From Nostoc sp. KVJ20 (GTDB lineage Bacteria; Cyanobacteriota; Cyanobacteriia; Cyanobacteriales; Nostocaceae): a stretch of 46,400 nt of DNA. The translations under genes and the position numbers were made by a program. The stretch is from contig NZ_KV757537.1 of NCBI RefSeq assembly GCF_001712795.1, positions 1 to 46,400 of the forward strand, read 5' to 3'. The notes under the pieces were generated by a model, which was not told the DNA's origin, did no database searches, and was given only the letters and a program-made list of their open reading frames with translations. Positions 8,670-17,387 of the stretch are shown here, one piece after another (positions within the stretch are counted from its first letter, which is position 1; every line of letters starts with the position of its first letter).

Positions 8670-8804
8670 ATACCAATTTAATGTGAAGTTGCACATATCT
8701 TGATCCCCCTAAATCCCCCTTAAAAAGGGGGACTTTGAATTCCCCCCTTTTTAAGGGGGGCTAGGGGGGATCGAATTCTATGCAGCTTCATAAAGAATTG
8801 GTAT
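8670..8804. mobile_element. MITE-like element, family A
   Basis: A 135-bp element bounded by imperfect inverted ends, ATACCAATTTAATGTGAAG on the left and the complement of CTTCATAAAGAATTGGTAT on the right. The interior is the palindromic CCCCTTAAAAAGGGGG module (about 8714-8762), which can fold into a long hairpin. No coding capacity. A related left end begins at 46272. This is consistent with a non-autonomous element mobilised in trans. Confidence 0.7.
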
Positions 8805-9145
8805 AAGTTAATCACAAAGCCCTGATATAACTGGCTTTTTGGGTGTGGGGAGATAGAAAAAAGCAGCAAACCTGCCACACCTCCCACACCCTGCCCTGAC
8901 GATGTTTCAGCTTTACAAGCGTGCAATTCGGGCATGGGGAAAATATGGGGAAAAAGCTACCAATGCCCTAACTAAGCAACCTTAACCTACCAAATCTTGG
9001 GATGGAGTTTCACGCCGCTTTGAATGAACATCGTCATTAGTCCTTTGTCCTCTCTCTGTAAACACAAATGACTAATGACGATGGATAACCTAATGAGTTA
9101 ATTTGTGAGTTAAATTGGTAATATAAAAACAGCGATTTTGAGATT
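8805..9145. other. Spacer, no clear gene
   Basis: It holds short heptamer-like repeats (for example CCTCCCACACC around 8878) and a pair of ACTAATGACGATG-type inverted segments near 9027-9083. A 27-codon frame at 8902-8985 (+, MFQLYKRAIRAWGKYG...) is basic and helical-looking but too short to call from one sequence. Confidence 0.4.
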
Positions 9146-9328
9146 TCAAAATGAGTAAATTGCCTGTTTAACTAATGATGGGCTTTTTCTCGTCAAATTT
9201 AAACTACTCCTGTTCCTTTCTGAACTTAGGTTAGGCATCTCTTGCCAGCAGTGGCGGCAGAACCAGTAGGTTTCTTGTAAGCGAATGTGACGGAGCATTT
9301 GGTTTGAACAGCAAGGGCAGTTTGTCAT
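9146..9328 (-). CDS. Small zinc-ribbon-like protein
   Basis: A 60-residue protein opening MTNCPCCSNQMLRHIR and continuing YWFCRHCWQEMP. The two CxxC pairs (C4/C7 and C24/C27) are spaced as in a one-zinc ribbon. The Cys and Trp pattern is typical of small conserved cyanobacterial proteins, and I believe Nostoc genomes carry paralogues, but the function is unknown. It lies on the same strand as, and downstream of, the receiver gene at 9577, with about 250 bp between, so co-transcription is possible but not shown. Confidence 0.75.
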   Translation of the reverse strand: MTNCPCCSNQMLRHIRLQETYWFCRHCWQEMPNLSSERNRSSLNLTRKSPSLVKQAIYSF

Positions 9329-9576
9329 AAAATTGTTGTTTTATTAAAAAAGTTAAACAGAAATAAGTAGTTTGCTCTTGGCTTTACTACCAACAGTTTT
9401 AATTTATAAATAGAAAATAAAGAACTAATGAAGAAATGAAAGTAGTTAACAACTTTTAAAAAATCTCAGTAGTCTTGTAGTGGCGTGTTAACAGAGTGTA
9501 ACGATTAGTGGTAGGCGTTAGTGGCTGGTTTAAAACCGACGCTTATACGCCTGATAACTGATGACTGGTGACTGGT

Positions 9577-9996
9577 TCACTCCATTAGTGAAGTAAAATC
9601 CCAACCCAGCAGTTGAGCAACTTGAGCCGGGAGGGTAACTGGATTAAAGGGTTTGAGGATTACACCTGCAACTTGATACTGTTGCAAAATTTGCGAATCG
9701 AGCCATCGCGCTTTAGCACTGAGCAGCACTACTGGAATAGCTTGAGTTTCTGGATTATTTCTTAGCTTACTCATAAACTCAAAACTAGCCATGTCACGGA
9801 TTGAGATATCTAATACAATCGCATCAGGACTATGGCGTACTGCATTCTGCAATCCTTCTGATGGAGAATCTGCTGTCACCACATCCCAACCAGCTAAATC
9901 TTGGAGGCAAAATTTTACTATCTCACGTACATTCAGTTCATCGTCAATGAGCAATATCGTTTTGCCAGTTATATTTACCTCCAATAGCATATTCAT
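9577..9996 (-). CDS. Single-domain response regulator (CheY-like)
   Basis: A 139-residue stand-alone receiver domain: acidic pair D18/D19 (LLIDDE), phosphoacceptor D63 (AIVLDIS), the S/T switch residue S93 (VLLSAKA) and conserved K115 (ILKPF). There is no output domain. The N-terminus (MNMLLEVNITGK) leaves room for a start at Met3. It is the distal member of the minus-strand two-component block at 10439-15343, about 440 bp after the previous gene, with a MITE-like element in the gap. It likely relays phosphoryl groups from that or another hybrid system. Confidence 0.9.
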   Translation of the reverse strand: MNMLLEVNITGKTILLIDDELNVREIVKFCLQDLAGWDVVTADSPSEGLQNAVRHSPDAIVLDISIRDMASFEFMSKLRNNPETQAIPVVLLSAKARWLDSQILQQYQVAGVILKPFNPVTLPAQVAQLLGWDFTSLME

Positions 9997-10104
9997 ACAC
10001 TTTTTCAGTGAGATAAATTATTTTTATCTGCAAACAAAAAATATATATTACAAAAATAAAAAACTAATAAAGATATAAAAATTGTTACAAATCTTAAAAA
10101 ATAG

Positions 10105-10160
10105 AATTCAGGAGTCAAGAGCCAGAATGGGCTAAACCTTAGCTATCCGCTAACAGAATT
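10105..10160. repeat. Dispersed repeat copy (34 bp identical to 187-220)
   Basis: Bases 10123-10156 are identical to 187-220 and, as there, are preceded by GAATTCAGGAGTCA-type sequence. It is a dispersed spacer element with no coding role. Confidence 0.75.
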
Positions 10161-10222
10161 GAATTCTGTGCGATCGCTGCATGAATAAATGGGTTTAAGT
10201 CCCTACTCCCTACTCCCTCCTT

Positions 10223-10385
10223 AGAGGTTGTTTGAAAAGTGTTTCGCTGTGATTTTAGGCACTTTAGATCCCCCCTAACCCCCCTTAAAAAAGGTGGAAC
10301 CGGAGTCAAAGTCCCCCTTTTTAAGGGGGATTTAGGGGGATCTAAAACTTTTGATACCGACAAGAGGACTTTTCAAACATCCTCT
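10223..10385. mobile_element. MITE-like element, family B
   Basis: A 163-bp element with near-perfect 18-bp terminal inverted repeats: AGAGGTTGTTTGAAAAGT at 10223-10240 and its complement with one mismatch at 10368-10385. Both ends are bordered by TTA/TAA-like sequence, compatible with a TA target duplication. The centre is a hairpin of CCCCCTTAAAAA modules (10268-10345). No coding capacity. It separates the two single receiver genes. Confidence 0.8.
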
Positions 10386-10438
10386 TAAGCCTTCGTTTCT
10401 GAATTCTGACTTCTGAATTCTGAATTCTTCTTCAAGAA

Positions 10439-10816
10439 TTAATTGTCCCACCCCAGAATCTCAGTAACTTCGTTGCAAATAGAGGTGGGTTCAAAGGGTT
10501 TGGTAATAATCCCGGCAATTCCCATCTGGGCGAAACGGGCGCGATCGCTCCCTTGGACTTTCGCTGTTAACAAAATCACTGGAATCCCTTGGGTGGTAGA
10601 ATTTGCCTGAAGTTTTTCGTATACTGCAAAGCCGTCAATGTCAGGCATAGAGACATCAAGTAGAATGGCATCAATGGGTTCTGTCTGGGCGATTTTTAGT
10701 CCTTCTGCCCCTGATGCAGCAGTCAGGGTGTCCCATCCTCCCAAATCTTCTAAACAAGCTTGTACTAATTCGCGGATTCGTTCTTCATCATCTACAATTA
10801 ACAATCTTTTTGTCAT
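10439..10816 (-). CDS. Single-domain response regulator
   Basis: A 125-residue receiver domain with D9/D10 (LLIVDDEE), phosphoacceptor D54 (AILLDVSMPD), T84 (ILLTAKV) and K106 (ITKPFEP), and no output domain. It lies 115 bp after the kinase gene on the same strand and probably takes phosphoryl groups from it. The start ATG at 10816 is embedded in a heptamer array (10812-10888) made of ATGACAA/ATGACCA units. The leader therefore holds many overlapping ATGs and no recognisable Shine-Dalgarno sequence. Confidence 0.92.
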   Translation of the reverse strand: MTKRLLIVDDEERIRELVQACLEDLGGWDTLTAASGAEGLKIAQTEPIDAILLDVSMPDIDGFAVYEKLQANSTTQGIPVILLTAKVQGSDRARFAQMGIAGIITKPFEPTSICNEVTEILGWDN

Positions 10817-10888
10817 TGGTCATTTGTCATTTGTCATTTGTCATTGGTCATTGGTCATTTGTCATTTGTCATTTGTCATTGGTCATTA
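10812..10888. repeat. Heptamer array GTCATTT/GTCATTG over a start codon
   Basis: Eleven 7-bp units of GTCATTT or GTCATTG (plus-strand reading) end at the start codon of the minus-strand receiver gene. A second array of CCCTACT-type units follows at 10901-10931, up to the kinase stop codon. Both are STRR-type. Confidence 0.9.
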
Positions 10889-10931
10889 ATTATTCTCCGC
10901 TACTCCCTACTCCCTACTCCCCACTCCCTAC

Positions 10932-13484
10932 CTAATTTCCTGCCAATGGCAGAGTGAAGAAAAACGTGCTGCCGACACTAAGAGTACTCTCAGCCCAGAT
11001 TTGCCCACCGTGCTGATCAATAATACTACGACAGATTGCCAATCCCAAGCCTGTGCCGCCTTTGGTGCGAGAATCAGATGCATCTACTTGCTGAAATCTT
11101 CCAAAGATTGCTTCTAACTTATCTGCTGGGATACCTCGTCCTTGATCCGCGATCTGGAAGAGTACGCGGTCTGTTTGCTGTTGGACACTCAGGGTAATAG
11201 TAGAATCGGCAGGCGAGAATTTAATCGCATTACCTAACAAATTGGTGAGTGTTTGCACAATGGCATCAGCCGCCGCCCAAACTTGAGCATTGCTGGGGTG
11301 GATCTTAAAGATAATATTTTGTTGATTAGCGATCGCCTGCACTCCTGCTACTGCTTGTTGAATTAAATCGGCTGCATTGCAGGTGGCTTTTTCTAAGACA
11401 GCTCGATCCGATTCTAAGCGTTCCAAATCGAGAATATCGTTGACTAGACGCACTAAGCGATCGCTGTCGATGGCTGCAATCTCAATCATCCGCTTGAATT
11501 TGTCTGGTTTTTTGTCGTAGATACCTGTTTGTAGTAAGCCGAGTGCGGCGCGAATAGCAGTTAAGGGAGTGCGGAGTTCGTGACTAACGATGCCAATAAA
11601 CTCACTCTTCATCAGGTTAATCTGCTCTAGTTCAGTAATATCTTCGGCAATACCAGCAATCCGAACTACCTCGCCTAATTCATTTTTGATTGGAAATGCG
11701 CGATCGCGAATCCAACGGATTGAACGATCAGGGCGGATAATCCGATATTTTTTATCGTATTGCCCTGGTTTAAGCTGTTCAATGACTTCAGTTTCGACGC
11801 GCTGGCGATCTTCTGGGTGAATTGCATCTAACCAATTTGAATAGTTGTGATACAAGTCCTCACAATTTCTTTGCCAGATGGTTTGGTATGCGTTGCTCAC
11901 ATATAGAACTTGTTGACTTTGATTATCGGTCATCCAAAATACTGCTTGGATGTTTTCTGCCAGCTGACGAAACTTTTCTTCGCTCTCGCGTAAAGCTTCT
12001 TCGATGCCTTTACGCTTGGTGATATCTTGGTGAACCGCAACCAGAACGTCGCCGTAGTCGGGATGCCTAAATACAGAAGTCGTCACACTACACCAAAATG
12101 GTGTACCATCTTTTTTAAGATTCTGGACTTCGTAGTTGGCTTCAGTATTTTGTAAGACGGCAGACAAAGTGGCTTGATTTACATCTTCAGTATTTACCGA
12201 TTTGGTGACACTACTCACAATCGAAACGTGCTGACCGTTGAGTTCATTAGAGTCATAGCCAAACATCTGCTCAAATTTAGGATTGGCATAGATAATGACT
12301 GCATTATCAATTCTCACTAAGCAAATGCCTTCCCCCATATTTCGGGTGATTACAGCCTGAAGCTCCAGCTTTTGCGCCTGTTCTAAAAGTGTGAGTTGGG
12401 TTTGTTGCTGCTCTATCACTGTTTTTCGCAGGCGATCATTCGTCTCTGTCAGTTGTGCAGTGCGTTCTTGCACCCGTTGCTCAAGTTCGGCATTTAGTTG
12501 TTGTAGGTCAATTTCTGCTTGTTTGCGCTCCGTTAGTTCTATCTGTAACTGTTTAAACAAATCTGCTTGCTGGATAGCAATGCTTACCTGCGCTCCTAAC
12601 TGCCGCAACAGAGTAATTTCTGAAGATTGCCACTCACGAGGAGCCGCACATTGATGAGCTGCCATTAATCCCCACAATTCATCTCCCAAAGAAATGGGAA
12701 CGACGAGATTTGCCCTCACCTGGAGACTTTCCAAAAATTGAACGTGACAGGGACTAATTCCGGCAGTATAAATATCAGTTTTCGCAGTGACTAAGCCTTG
12801 TTTAAAGGGTTCAACGTTCTCTTCACCAATGCAAGGGTCGTAAATCTGGAGTGGTAAAAGAGCCATCCATTCCGGTGCAACAGACTCAACAACAATTGTT
12901 CCACCCCAACCTGGATAAAATTGAAAGATAGTGACGCGATCGCACTCCAGAAAATGCCGCACTTCATCGACAGTAGTTTGCAAGATATCTTGTAAATTCA
13001 GCGATCGCCGGATACGCTGAGTCATCTCCATCACTAAGCGCTGTTGCTCAAATTGCTGTTGCAACGTTTCTTGTGCTTGTTTGCGATCGTCAAGAGTTAT
13101 CCGCAATTGCTCGGCATTTTCCTGAGACAATTGTTGGTTGAGTTGTTGAATCTTCCGTCTGCTGTATTGAAGATTGCCTGTCACCAAGTTAATTATCAAG
13201 GCAACCAATAAGAAAATTCCTAACCGCAATACATCTTCTGATTGATTAATCCCCAGTTGATATCGAGGGGAAATCAAGTAATAATCAATTGCCAGTGTGG
13301 AAAGAACAACTGTAACAATTCCTGGTCGAAAGCCACCATACCAAGTACTGGCGATGATCGCTATGTAGAAAAATCCACCAATGGTTCGAGAAATCAGCGG
13401 TTCTAGCCAGACTGATAAGAAGGTGGCGATCGCAGCTGAGGCAATAGCCACACCGTACTTCAATAATCGTGATTTTCCGATCAT
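10932..13484 (-). CDS. Sensor histidine kinase (DUF4118-GAF-PAS-PAS-HisKA-HATPase)
   Basis: An 850-residue membrane sensor kinase. A KdpD-like DUF4118 four-helix membrane domain (about 8-115) is followed by a coiled coil, a GAF domain (about 160-310; it includes FLECDRVTIFQF), a second coiled coil, a PAS domain with PAC (about 375-490), a second PAS (about 500-620), HisKA with His635 in SHELRTPL, and a HATPase with N box NLLGNAIKFSP and G boxes DQGRGIP and GGTGLGLAI. The GAF has no obvious bilin-binding Cys in the usual place, so I do not call it a phytochrome. It overlaps the upstream multi-receiver regulator by 4 bp (ATGA), so the two are surely co-translated partners. Confidence 0.95.
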   Translation of the reverse strand: MIGKSRLLKYGVAIASAAIATFLSVWLEPLISRTIGGFFYIAIIASTWYGGFRPGIVTVVLSTLAIDYYLISPRYQLGINQSEDVLRLGIFLLVALIINLVTGNLQYSRRKIQQLNQQLSQENAEQLRITLDDRKQAQETLQQQFEQQRLVMEMTQRIRRSLNLQDILQTTVDEVRHFLECDRVTIFQFYPGWGGTIVVESVAPEWMALLPLQIYDPCIGEENVEPFKQGLVTAKTDIYTAGISPCHVQFLESLQVRANLVVPISLGDELWGLMAAHQCAAPREWQSSEITLLRQLGAQVSIAIQQADLFKQLQIELTERKQAEIDLQQLNAELEQRVQERTAQLTETNDRLRKTVIEQQQTQLTLLEQAQKLELQAVITRNMGEGICLVRIDNAVIIYANPKFEQMFGYDSNELNGQHVSIVSSVTKSVNTEDVNQATLSAVLQNTEANYEVQNLKKDGTPFWCSVTTSVFRHPDYGDVLVAVHQDITKRKGIEEALRESEEKFRQLAENIQAVFWMTDNQSQQVLYVSNAYQTIWQRNCEDLYHNYSNWLDAIHPEDRQRVETEVIEQLKPGQYDKKYRIIRPDRSIRWIRDRAFPIKNELGEVVRIAGIAEDITELEQINLMKSEFIGIVSHELRTPLTAIRAALGLLQTGIYDKKPDKFKRMIEIAAIDSDRLVRLVNDILDLERLESDRAVLEKATCNAADLIQQAVAGVQAIANQQNIIFKIHPSNAQVWAAADAIVQTLTNLLGNAIKFSPADSTITLSVQQQTDRVLFQIADQGRGIPADKLEAIFGRFQQVDASDSRTKGGTGLGLAICRSIIDQHGGQIWAESTLSVGSTFFFTLPLAGN

Positions 13485-15343
13485 GCTTGACTTCTGCCTA
13501 GCTGAGAGCGCCAGCGCGTTCTTTGAATGCGGCTCAGTACCCGTGTCACAAGTTCTGGCCCTAGCACTGGCTTGCTGATAAAATCATCGGCTCCGGCAGC
13601 AAAAGCTTGCTGAAGAAATTCTGCATCAGTATGGGCTGTCACTACTAAAATCGGTAAATCTCCCCACTGGGCATCTTGGCGCACAACTTTGCACAACTCT
13701 AAACCATTAACTATCGGCATTTCTAAATCTAGCACCACCAAATCTGGAGATGTTGCAATCAGCACCTTCCAAAATTGTTGTGATAGAGAGAGAGTTGTTA
13801 CTTCCAGCCCCCAAGGAGTTAGTAACGCCGATAGTCCAGCCAGGATTACAGGATCATCATCTACGATTAAAACTTTGGCTTCGGAAGTTTTAGGTTGAGG
13901 TAAGACACGAGCGATCGCCTGAAAAATCTGCTCGGTTGTCGCCGGTTTATGCAAAAATTGTCTAGCTCCTAAACGCGATACTGCCAGTCGATCTACTAGG
14001 GTATCTCTTCCTGTAAAAACAATCACTGGGATATTTGGCGATCGCTGTACTATCTCGCTCAACAATACTAATCCATCTTCTTCGGTTCCAGGAAAACTCA
14101 AATCCAGTAAAACTACGTCAGGAGTTTTTAAGGAAAAAAGCGATCGGGCTGTTGCTAAATTTGGTGCAACCTTCATTCTGATTCCCCATGAGTCGGCTTC
14201 TGCCTGCAACTGTTCCGTCAGCATCGCATCATCATCGATGACTAACAGACGATAAGTTTGGTTCATCGGGACGCTTTGAGCGGTGGAAGTAACAACAGGC
14301 TTGCTTAACTCTTGCTGTAATGCTGTTACCAGTTGCGAGAAATCAGAGATTTTATCTGGAGATAGCGAGGAATATTGAAGCAGTAAATGCTCTATTTTTC
14401 GTGCTAGCCGGGAACCCTCTGGATAACCGAACGACCCCATCGAACCTGCTAGCTTATGGGCTTCATGCAATGCCTGCTGGTGTAAATCTTCATTAAAATT
14501 CCCGGCTAAGAGTGCAGTTTTTGCCCGTTCCAACACTCCAACCTGTCCAACAAAGGAATTACGAAATCGCTCCAGCACCCGATTTACAGAAGTCATATCT
14601 TTGGAGCCGGTTTTTTTCTTTCCATCGGGATTTGTTGCCATAACAGAGATGGAATGATTAGGTGCAGGCTTGATGCGATAGCCCATACCATATATAGTTT
14701 CTAGAAATTCTTCTGCTAGTCCTGCTGTTTTCAGCTTCTTTCGCAAGTCTTTAATATGAGTCGTAACTGCACTTTCAGTTGGTGCATCCCCAAATCCCCA
14801 GAGCCGATCTAGAATGACTGCACGACTAAAGATCCGATCTGGGTTTTGCAGAAACAATTCCAGCAGTTTGTATTCAGTGGCGGTAAGGGGAATTTCCTGA
14901 TCATTACAAGTTACTCTGCCAGCATGTGGATCTAAACAGAGATTTCCCCAGGTTAACGTGGATGATGAGATTGCCTCATTGCGTCGTAATAAAGAGCGAA
15001 TTCTGGCTAGTAATGCTTCTGAGTTGAATGGCTTAATGACGTAATCATCTGCTCCGGCATCTAACCCAGCAACAATGTCTGCATTAGAATTTTTCCCAGT
15101 TAGCAACAGAATAGATTTACGGTAGCCTTGCTTTCGCAGTTGCCGGCATAAGCTAATGCCATCCAGTTTTGGAATTAACCAGTCCAGCAAAATCAACTCA
15201 TATTCAGTCGATAGTGCTAGTTCTAATCCAGCTTGTCCATTGCTTGCGATATCGATAGTATAACGATTTGCACTCAACAACTCGAAGAGTGCTGTACTCA
15301 ATAATACGTCATCCTCTACCAACAAAATTTTCATAAGTTGCAT
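13481..15343 (-). CDS. Multi-domain response regulator REC-wHTH-HPt-REC-REC
   Basis: A 620-residue regulator. REC1 (2-118) has D11/D12, phosphoacceptor D54 and K104. An OmpR/PhoB winged helix (about 130-226) carries FSRAVILDRLWGF and a VTTHIKDLRKKL recognition helix. The HPt domain (about 255-345) has H296 in HKLAGS. REC2 (about 364-480) has acceptor D414 and K467. REC3 (489-605) has D495-D497, acceptor D539 and K591. It combines DNA binding, a phosphotransfer histidine and three receivers, so a full phosphorelay could run within one protein plus the kinase encoded 4 bp downstream. It is first in the minus-strand operon. Similar architectures occur in filamentous cyanobacteria. Confidence 0.93.
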   Translation of the reverse strand: MQLMKILLVEDDVLLSTALFELLSANRYTIDIASNGQAGLELALSTEYELILLDWLIPKLDGISLCRQLRKQGYRKSILLLTGKNSNADIVAGLDAGADDYVIKPFNSEALLARIRSLLRRNEAISSSTLTWGNLCLDPHAGRVTCNDQEIPLTATEYKLLELFLQNPDRIFSRAVILDRLWGFGDAPTESAVTTHIKDLRKKLKTAGLAEEFLETIYGMGYRIKPAPNHSISVMATNPDGKKKTGSKDMTSVNRVLERFRNSFVGQVGVLERAKTALLAGNFNEDLHQQALHEAHKLAGSMGSFGYPEGSRLARKIEHLLLQYSSLSPDKISDFSQLVTALQQELSKPVVTSTAQSVPMNQTYRLLVIDDDAMLTEQLQAEADSWGIRMKVAPNLATARSLFSLKTPDVVLLDLSFPGTEEDGLVLLSEIVQRSPNIPVIVFTGRDTLVDRLAVSRLGARQFLHKPATTEQIFQAIARVLPQPKTSEAKVLIVDDDPVILAGLSALLTPWGLEVTTLSLSQQFWKVLIATSPDLVVLDLEMPIVNGLELCKVVRQDAQWGDLPILVVTAHTDAEFLQQAFAAGADDFISKPVLGPELVTRVLSRIQRTRWRSQLGRSQA

Positions 15344-15490
15344 CTAAAGAAGATGCTTATGACACCTCCGCGATCGCAGCGCACACTATCTGCGTGGTCA
15401 AACTCCTGTGTAATTTTAATATATCGTTACAAACATTACAACAAGTTAATTATTTTTTTTGCAGTCTGATATTTTTTTTTACAAATCTTG

Positions 15491-15640
15491 ATAAAAGGCA
15501 TTCATATAAGATATGCTCTTTATGATTAAAAATCGCTAACTCGTTAACCTACGCCCCGACAGCTTCCTTCGCGGCGTACAAAACTTCAGCGTTGATTTCT
15601 TTGAAACCGCGATCGCAATTAAATTTATTAGTGCTGCACT
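15491..15640 (-). pseudogene. Remnant 3' end of a second chlB copy
   Basis: Bases 15549-15614 (minus) encode the final 21 residues of ChlB plus stop, with the same amino acids as the intact gene (starting [10 protein letters not shown]) but several synonymous changes (GAA/GAG, GTT/GTG, TTG/TTA, GCC/GCT). The downstream hairpin (15494-15521) is also duplicated. Upstream similarity fades over about 25 bp (STNKFNC against NTEKFAR) and an in-frame TAG appears. The rest of the gene is missing. The purely synonymous divergence suggests an old functional paralogue that was later deleted. Confidence 0.8.
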
Positions 15641-15799
15641 AGAGTTATATTCTGTTAACTGAAATTATTACTGAATAGCACGTACAAACTTATAATTCAC
15701 ATTTTACAAATAGTTGTGATTGTTCTCAAGCTAGACAAGGCTTTCTTCCACTTGCTATGAACAAGCTCGCTTTCTTCGTCTGCTGAAGTCAGAATAAGT

Positions 15800-15833
15800 A
15801 ATAATAAAAGGCATTCCTTAAGATATGCCCTTT
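15800..15833 (-). terminator. Probable intrinsic terminator of chlB
   Basis: In the minus-strand transcript, AAAGGGCAT pairs with ATGCCTTT around a short AT-rich loop, followed by a U-rich CTTTTATTAT stretch, about 28 bp after the chlB stop. The same hairpin is kept at the remnant copy (15494-15521). Confidence 0.6.
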
Positions 15834-15860
15834 ATTATTAAAAATCTCTAACCTGTTAAC

Positions 15861-17387
15861 CTACGCCCCGACAGCTTCCTTCGCAGCGTATAACACCTCA
15901 GCGTTGATTTCTTTGAAACCGCGATCGCGGGCAAATTTTTCAGTATTTCGCTTCACTTTCCCGCGAACAAATCCCGGAATCTTATTCAATTCTGCTTGAC
16001 CATCTTTTGTCCAATTCAAATCAGAATCAGCCGAAATTCCTCTAGTAATTACTTCTTTGGTATCATGACCACCGAAGATTTCTAATAGGTGATCTTCCAT
16101 TCCTAAAGTGAAGGAATTGTAGATCAAATCTGTAATCTGATTTGTGCCTTCGTAACCCATAAATGGTTTGTAACCAATGGGGAAGTTTTGGACGTGGATT
16201 GGTGCAGCAATTACGCCACAGGGAATATCCAAACGCTTACCAACGTGGCGTTCCATTTGCGTGCCGAAAATGGCAGAGGGTTCGACACGAGCGATCGCAT
16301 CCCCAATTTCACCATGATCTTCGGAAATTAGCACTTCATCGCAATACTCGCTCACCTGTTCGCGGAACCAATCGGCATCATATTTACAATAAGTACCAGC
16401 CCAAACAACATGAATCCCCATTTCTCGCGCCAGAATCTTGGTAATGGCGGCGGCGTGGGTGTTGTCACCAAAAACCACAGCTTTTTTGCCAGTCAAGTTT
16501 TGACAGTCAATCGAACGGGAGAACCAAGCAGCCTGAGAGACATGGAGGGTTTGCTCATTGATGAAGTTTTCGTAGTCAACTTCTGCACCTTGAGCATTAA
16601 TTACCTGCTGAATCTTGCGAATACAACGGGCAGTTTCCACTACACCCATTGGAGTAATGTCTATATAAGGTGTGCCAAATTGTTCTTCCAGATAACGAGC
16701 TGTAGTCAAACCGAGTTCACGGTAAGGCACTAGGTTAAACCAGGCTTGGGACATCTTTTTCAAGTCATTCACCGAAGCACCTTCAGGAATTAAGGTATTT
16801 ACCTCAATTCCTAAATCAGCCATCAGCCGTTTCAGTTCGGTGCAGTCGTGATTATTGTGGAAACCGAGGGTGGTAGTACCGATAATGTTAACCGAGGGTT
16901 TTGCTGTTTTGCCCTCTGGTAATTCGCCCCGCTTCCGGGCTTTTTCAATGTAGTATTGGACAATTTGATCCAAAGTGCGATCGGCGGCTTGCAGTTCGTT
17001 GTAGCGGTAGTGGTTCACATCCGCCAGCATGACATCTCCTTTCGCTTCCAACTGCGCCCGTTCCACAAAGTTGTGTAGATCCTCTTGCAAAATGCTGGAG
17101 GTGCAGGTGGGAGTTAACACAATCAAATCTGGGTGTTCCTCGGCATCCTTGCGGACGATGTTATCTACCACCTTCTCTTGGGAGCCGCGTGCCAAAACGT
17201 TGCGATCGACAACACTGGTTGTCACCGGAGTAAAATCCCTCTCCCGCGATAGCATGGAGCGCATGACGTTAAAGTAGTCATCGCCAATGGGAGCGTGCAT
17301 GATCGCATGAACATTTTTAAAAGAACTAGCGATTCGCAGAGTGCCGATGTGGGCTGGGCCAGCATACATCCAGTAAGCCAATTTCAT
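15861..17387 (-). CDS. chlB: Light-independent protochlorophyllide reductase subunit B
   Basis: A full-length ChlB of 508 residues. ChlN-ChlB, fed electrons by ChlL, reduces protochlorophyllide to chlorophyllide in the dark. The opening [20 protein letters not shown] and the loop HAPIGDDYF contain Asp36, the unusual aspartate ligand of the shared 4Fe-4S cluster. [14 protein letters not shown] and the nitrogenase-like Oxidored_nitro fold follow. The C-terminus (about 460-505) is the PCP_red domain, with [15 protein letters not shown]. chlL and chlN are not adjacent, a common arrangement in cyanobacteria. A terminator-like hairpin follows, and a decayed second 3' end lies 250 bp further on. Confidence 0.98.
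   Translation of the reverse strand: MKLAYWMYAGPAHIGTLRIASSFKNVHAIMHAPIGDDYFNVMRSMLSRERDFTPVTTSVVDRNVLARGSQEKVVDNIVRKDAEEHPDLIVLTPTCTSSILQEDLHNFVERAQLEAKGDVMLADVNHYRYNELQAADRTLDQIVQYYIEKARKRGELPEGKTAKPSVNIIGTTTLGFHNNHDCTELKRLMADLGIEVNTLIPEGASVNDLKKMSQAWFNLVPYRELGLTTARYLEEQFGTPYIDITPMGVVETARCIRKIQQVINAQGAEVDYENFINEQTLHVSQAAWFSRSIDCQNLTGKKAVVFGDNTHAAAITKILAREMGIHVVWAGTYCKYDADWFREQVSEYCDEVLISEDHGEIGDAIARVEPSAIFGTQMERHVGKRLDIPCGVIAAPIHVQNFPIGYKPFMGYEGTNQITDLIYNSFTLGMEDHLLEIFGGHDTKEVITRGISADSDLNWTKDGQAELNKIPGFVRGKVKRNTEKFARDRGFKEINAEVLYAAKEAVGA

Noticed and set aside
10812..10931. CRISPR-like look of regularly repeated units
   Set aside because: Units are 7 bp without spacers, which is STRR type, not CRISPR.
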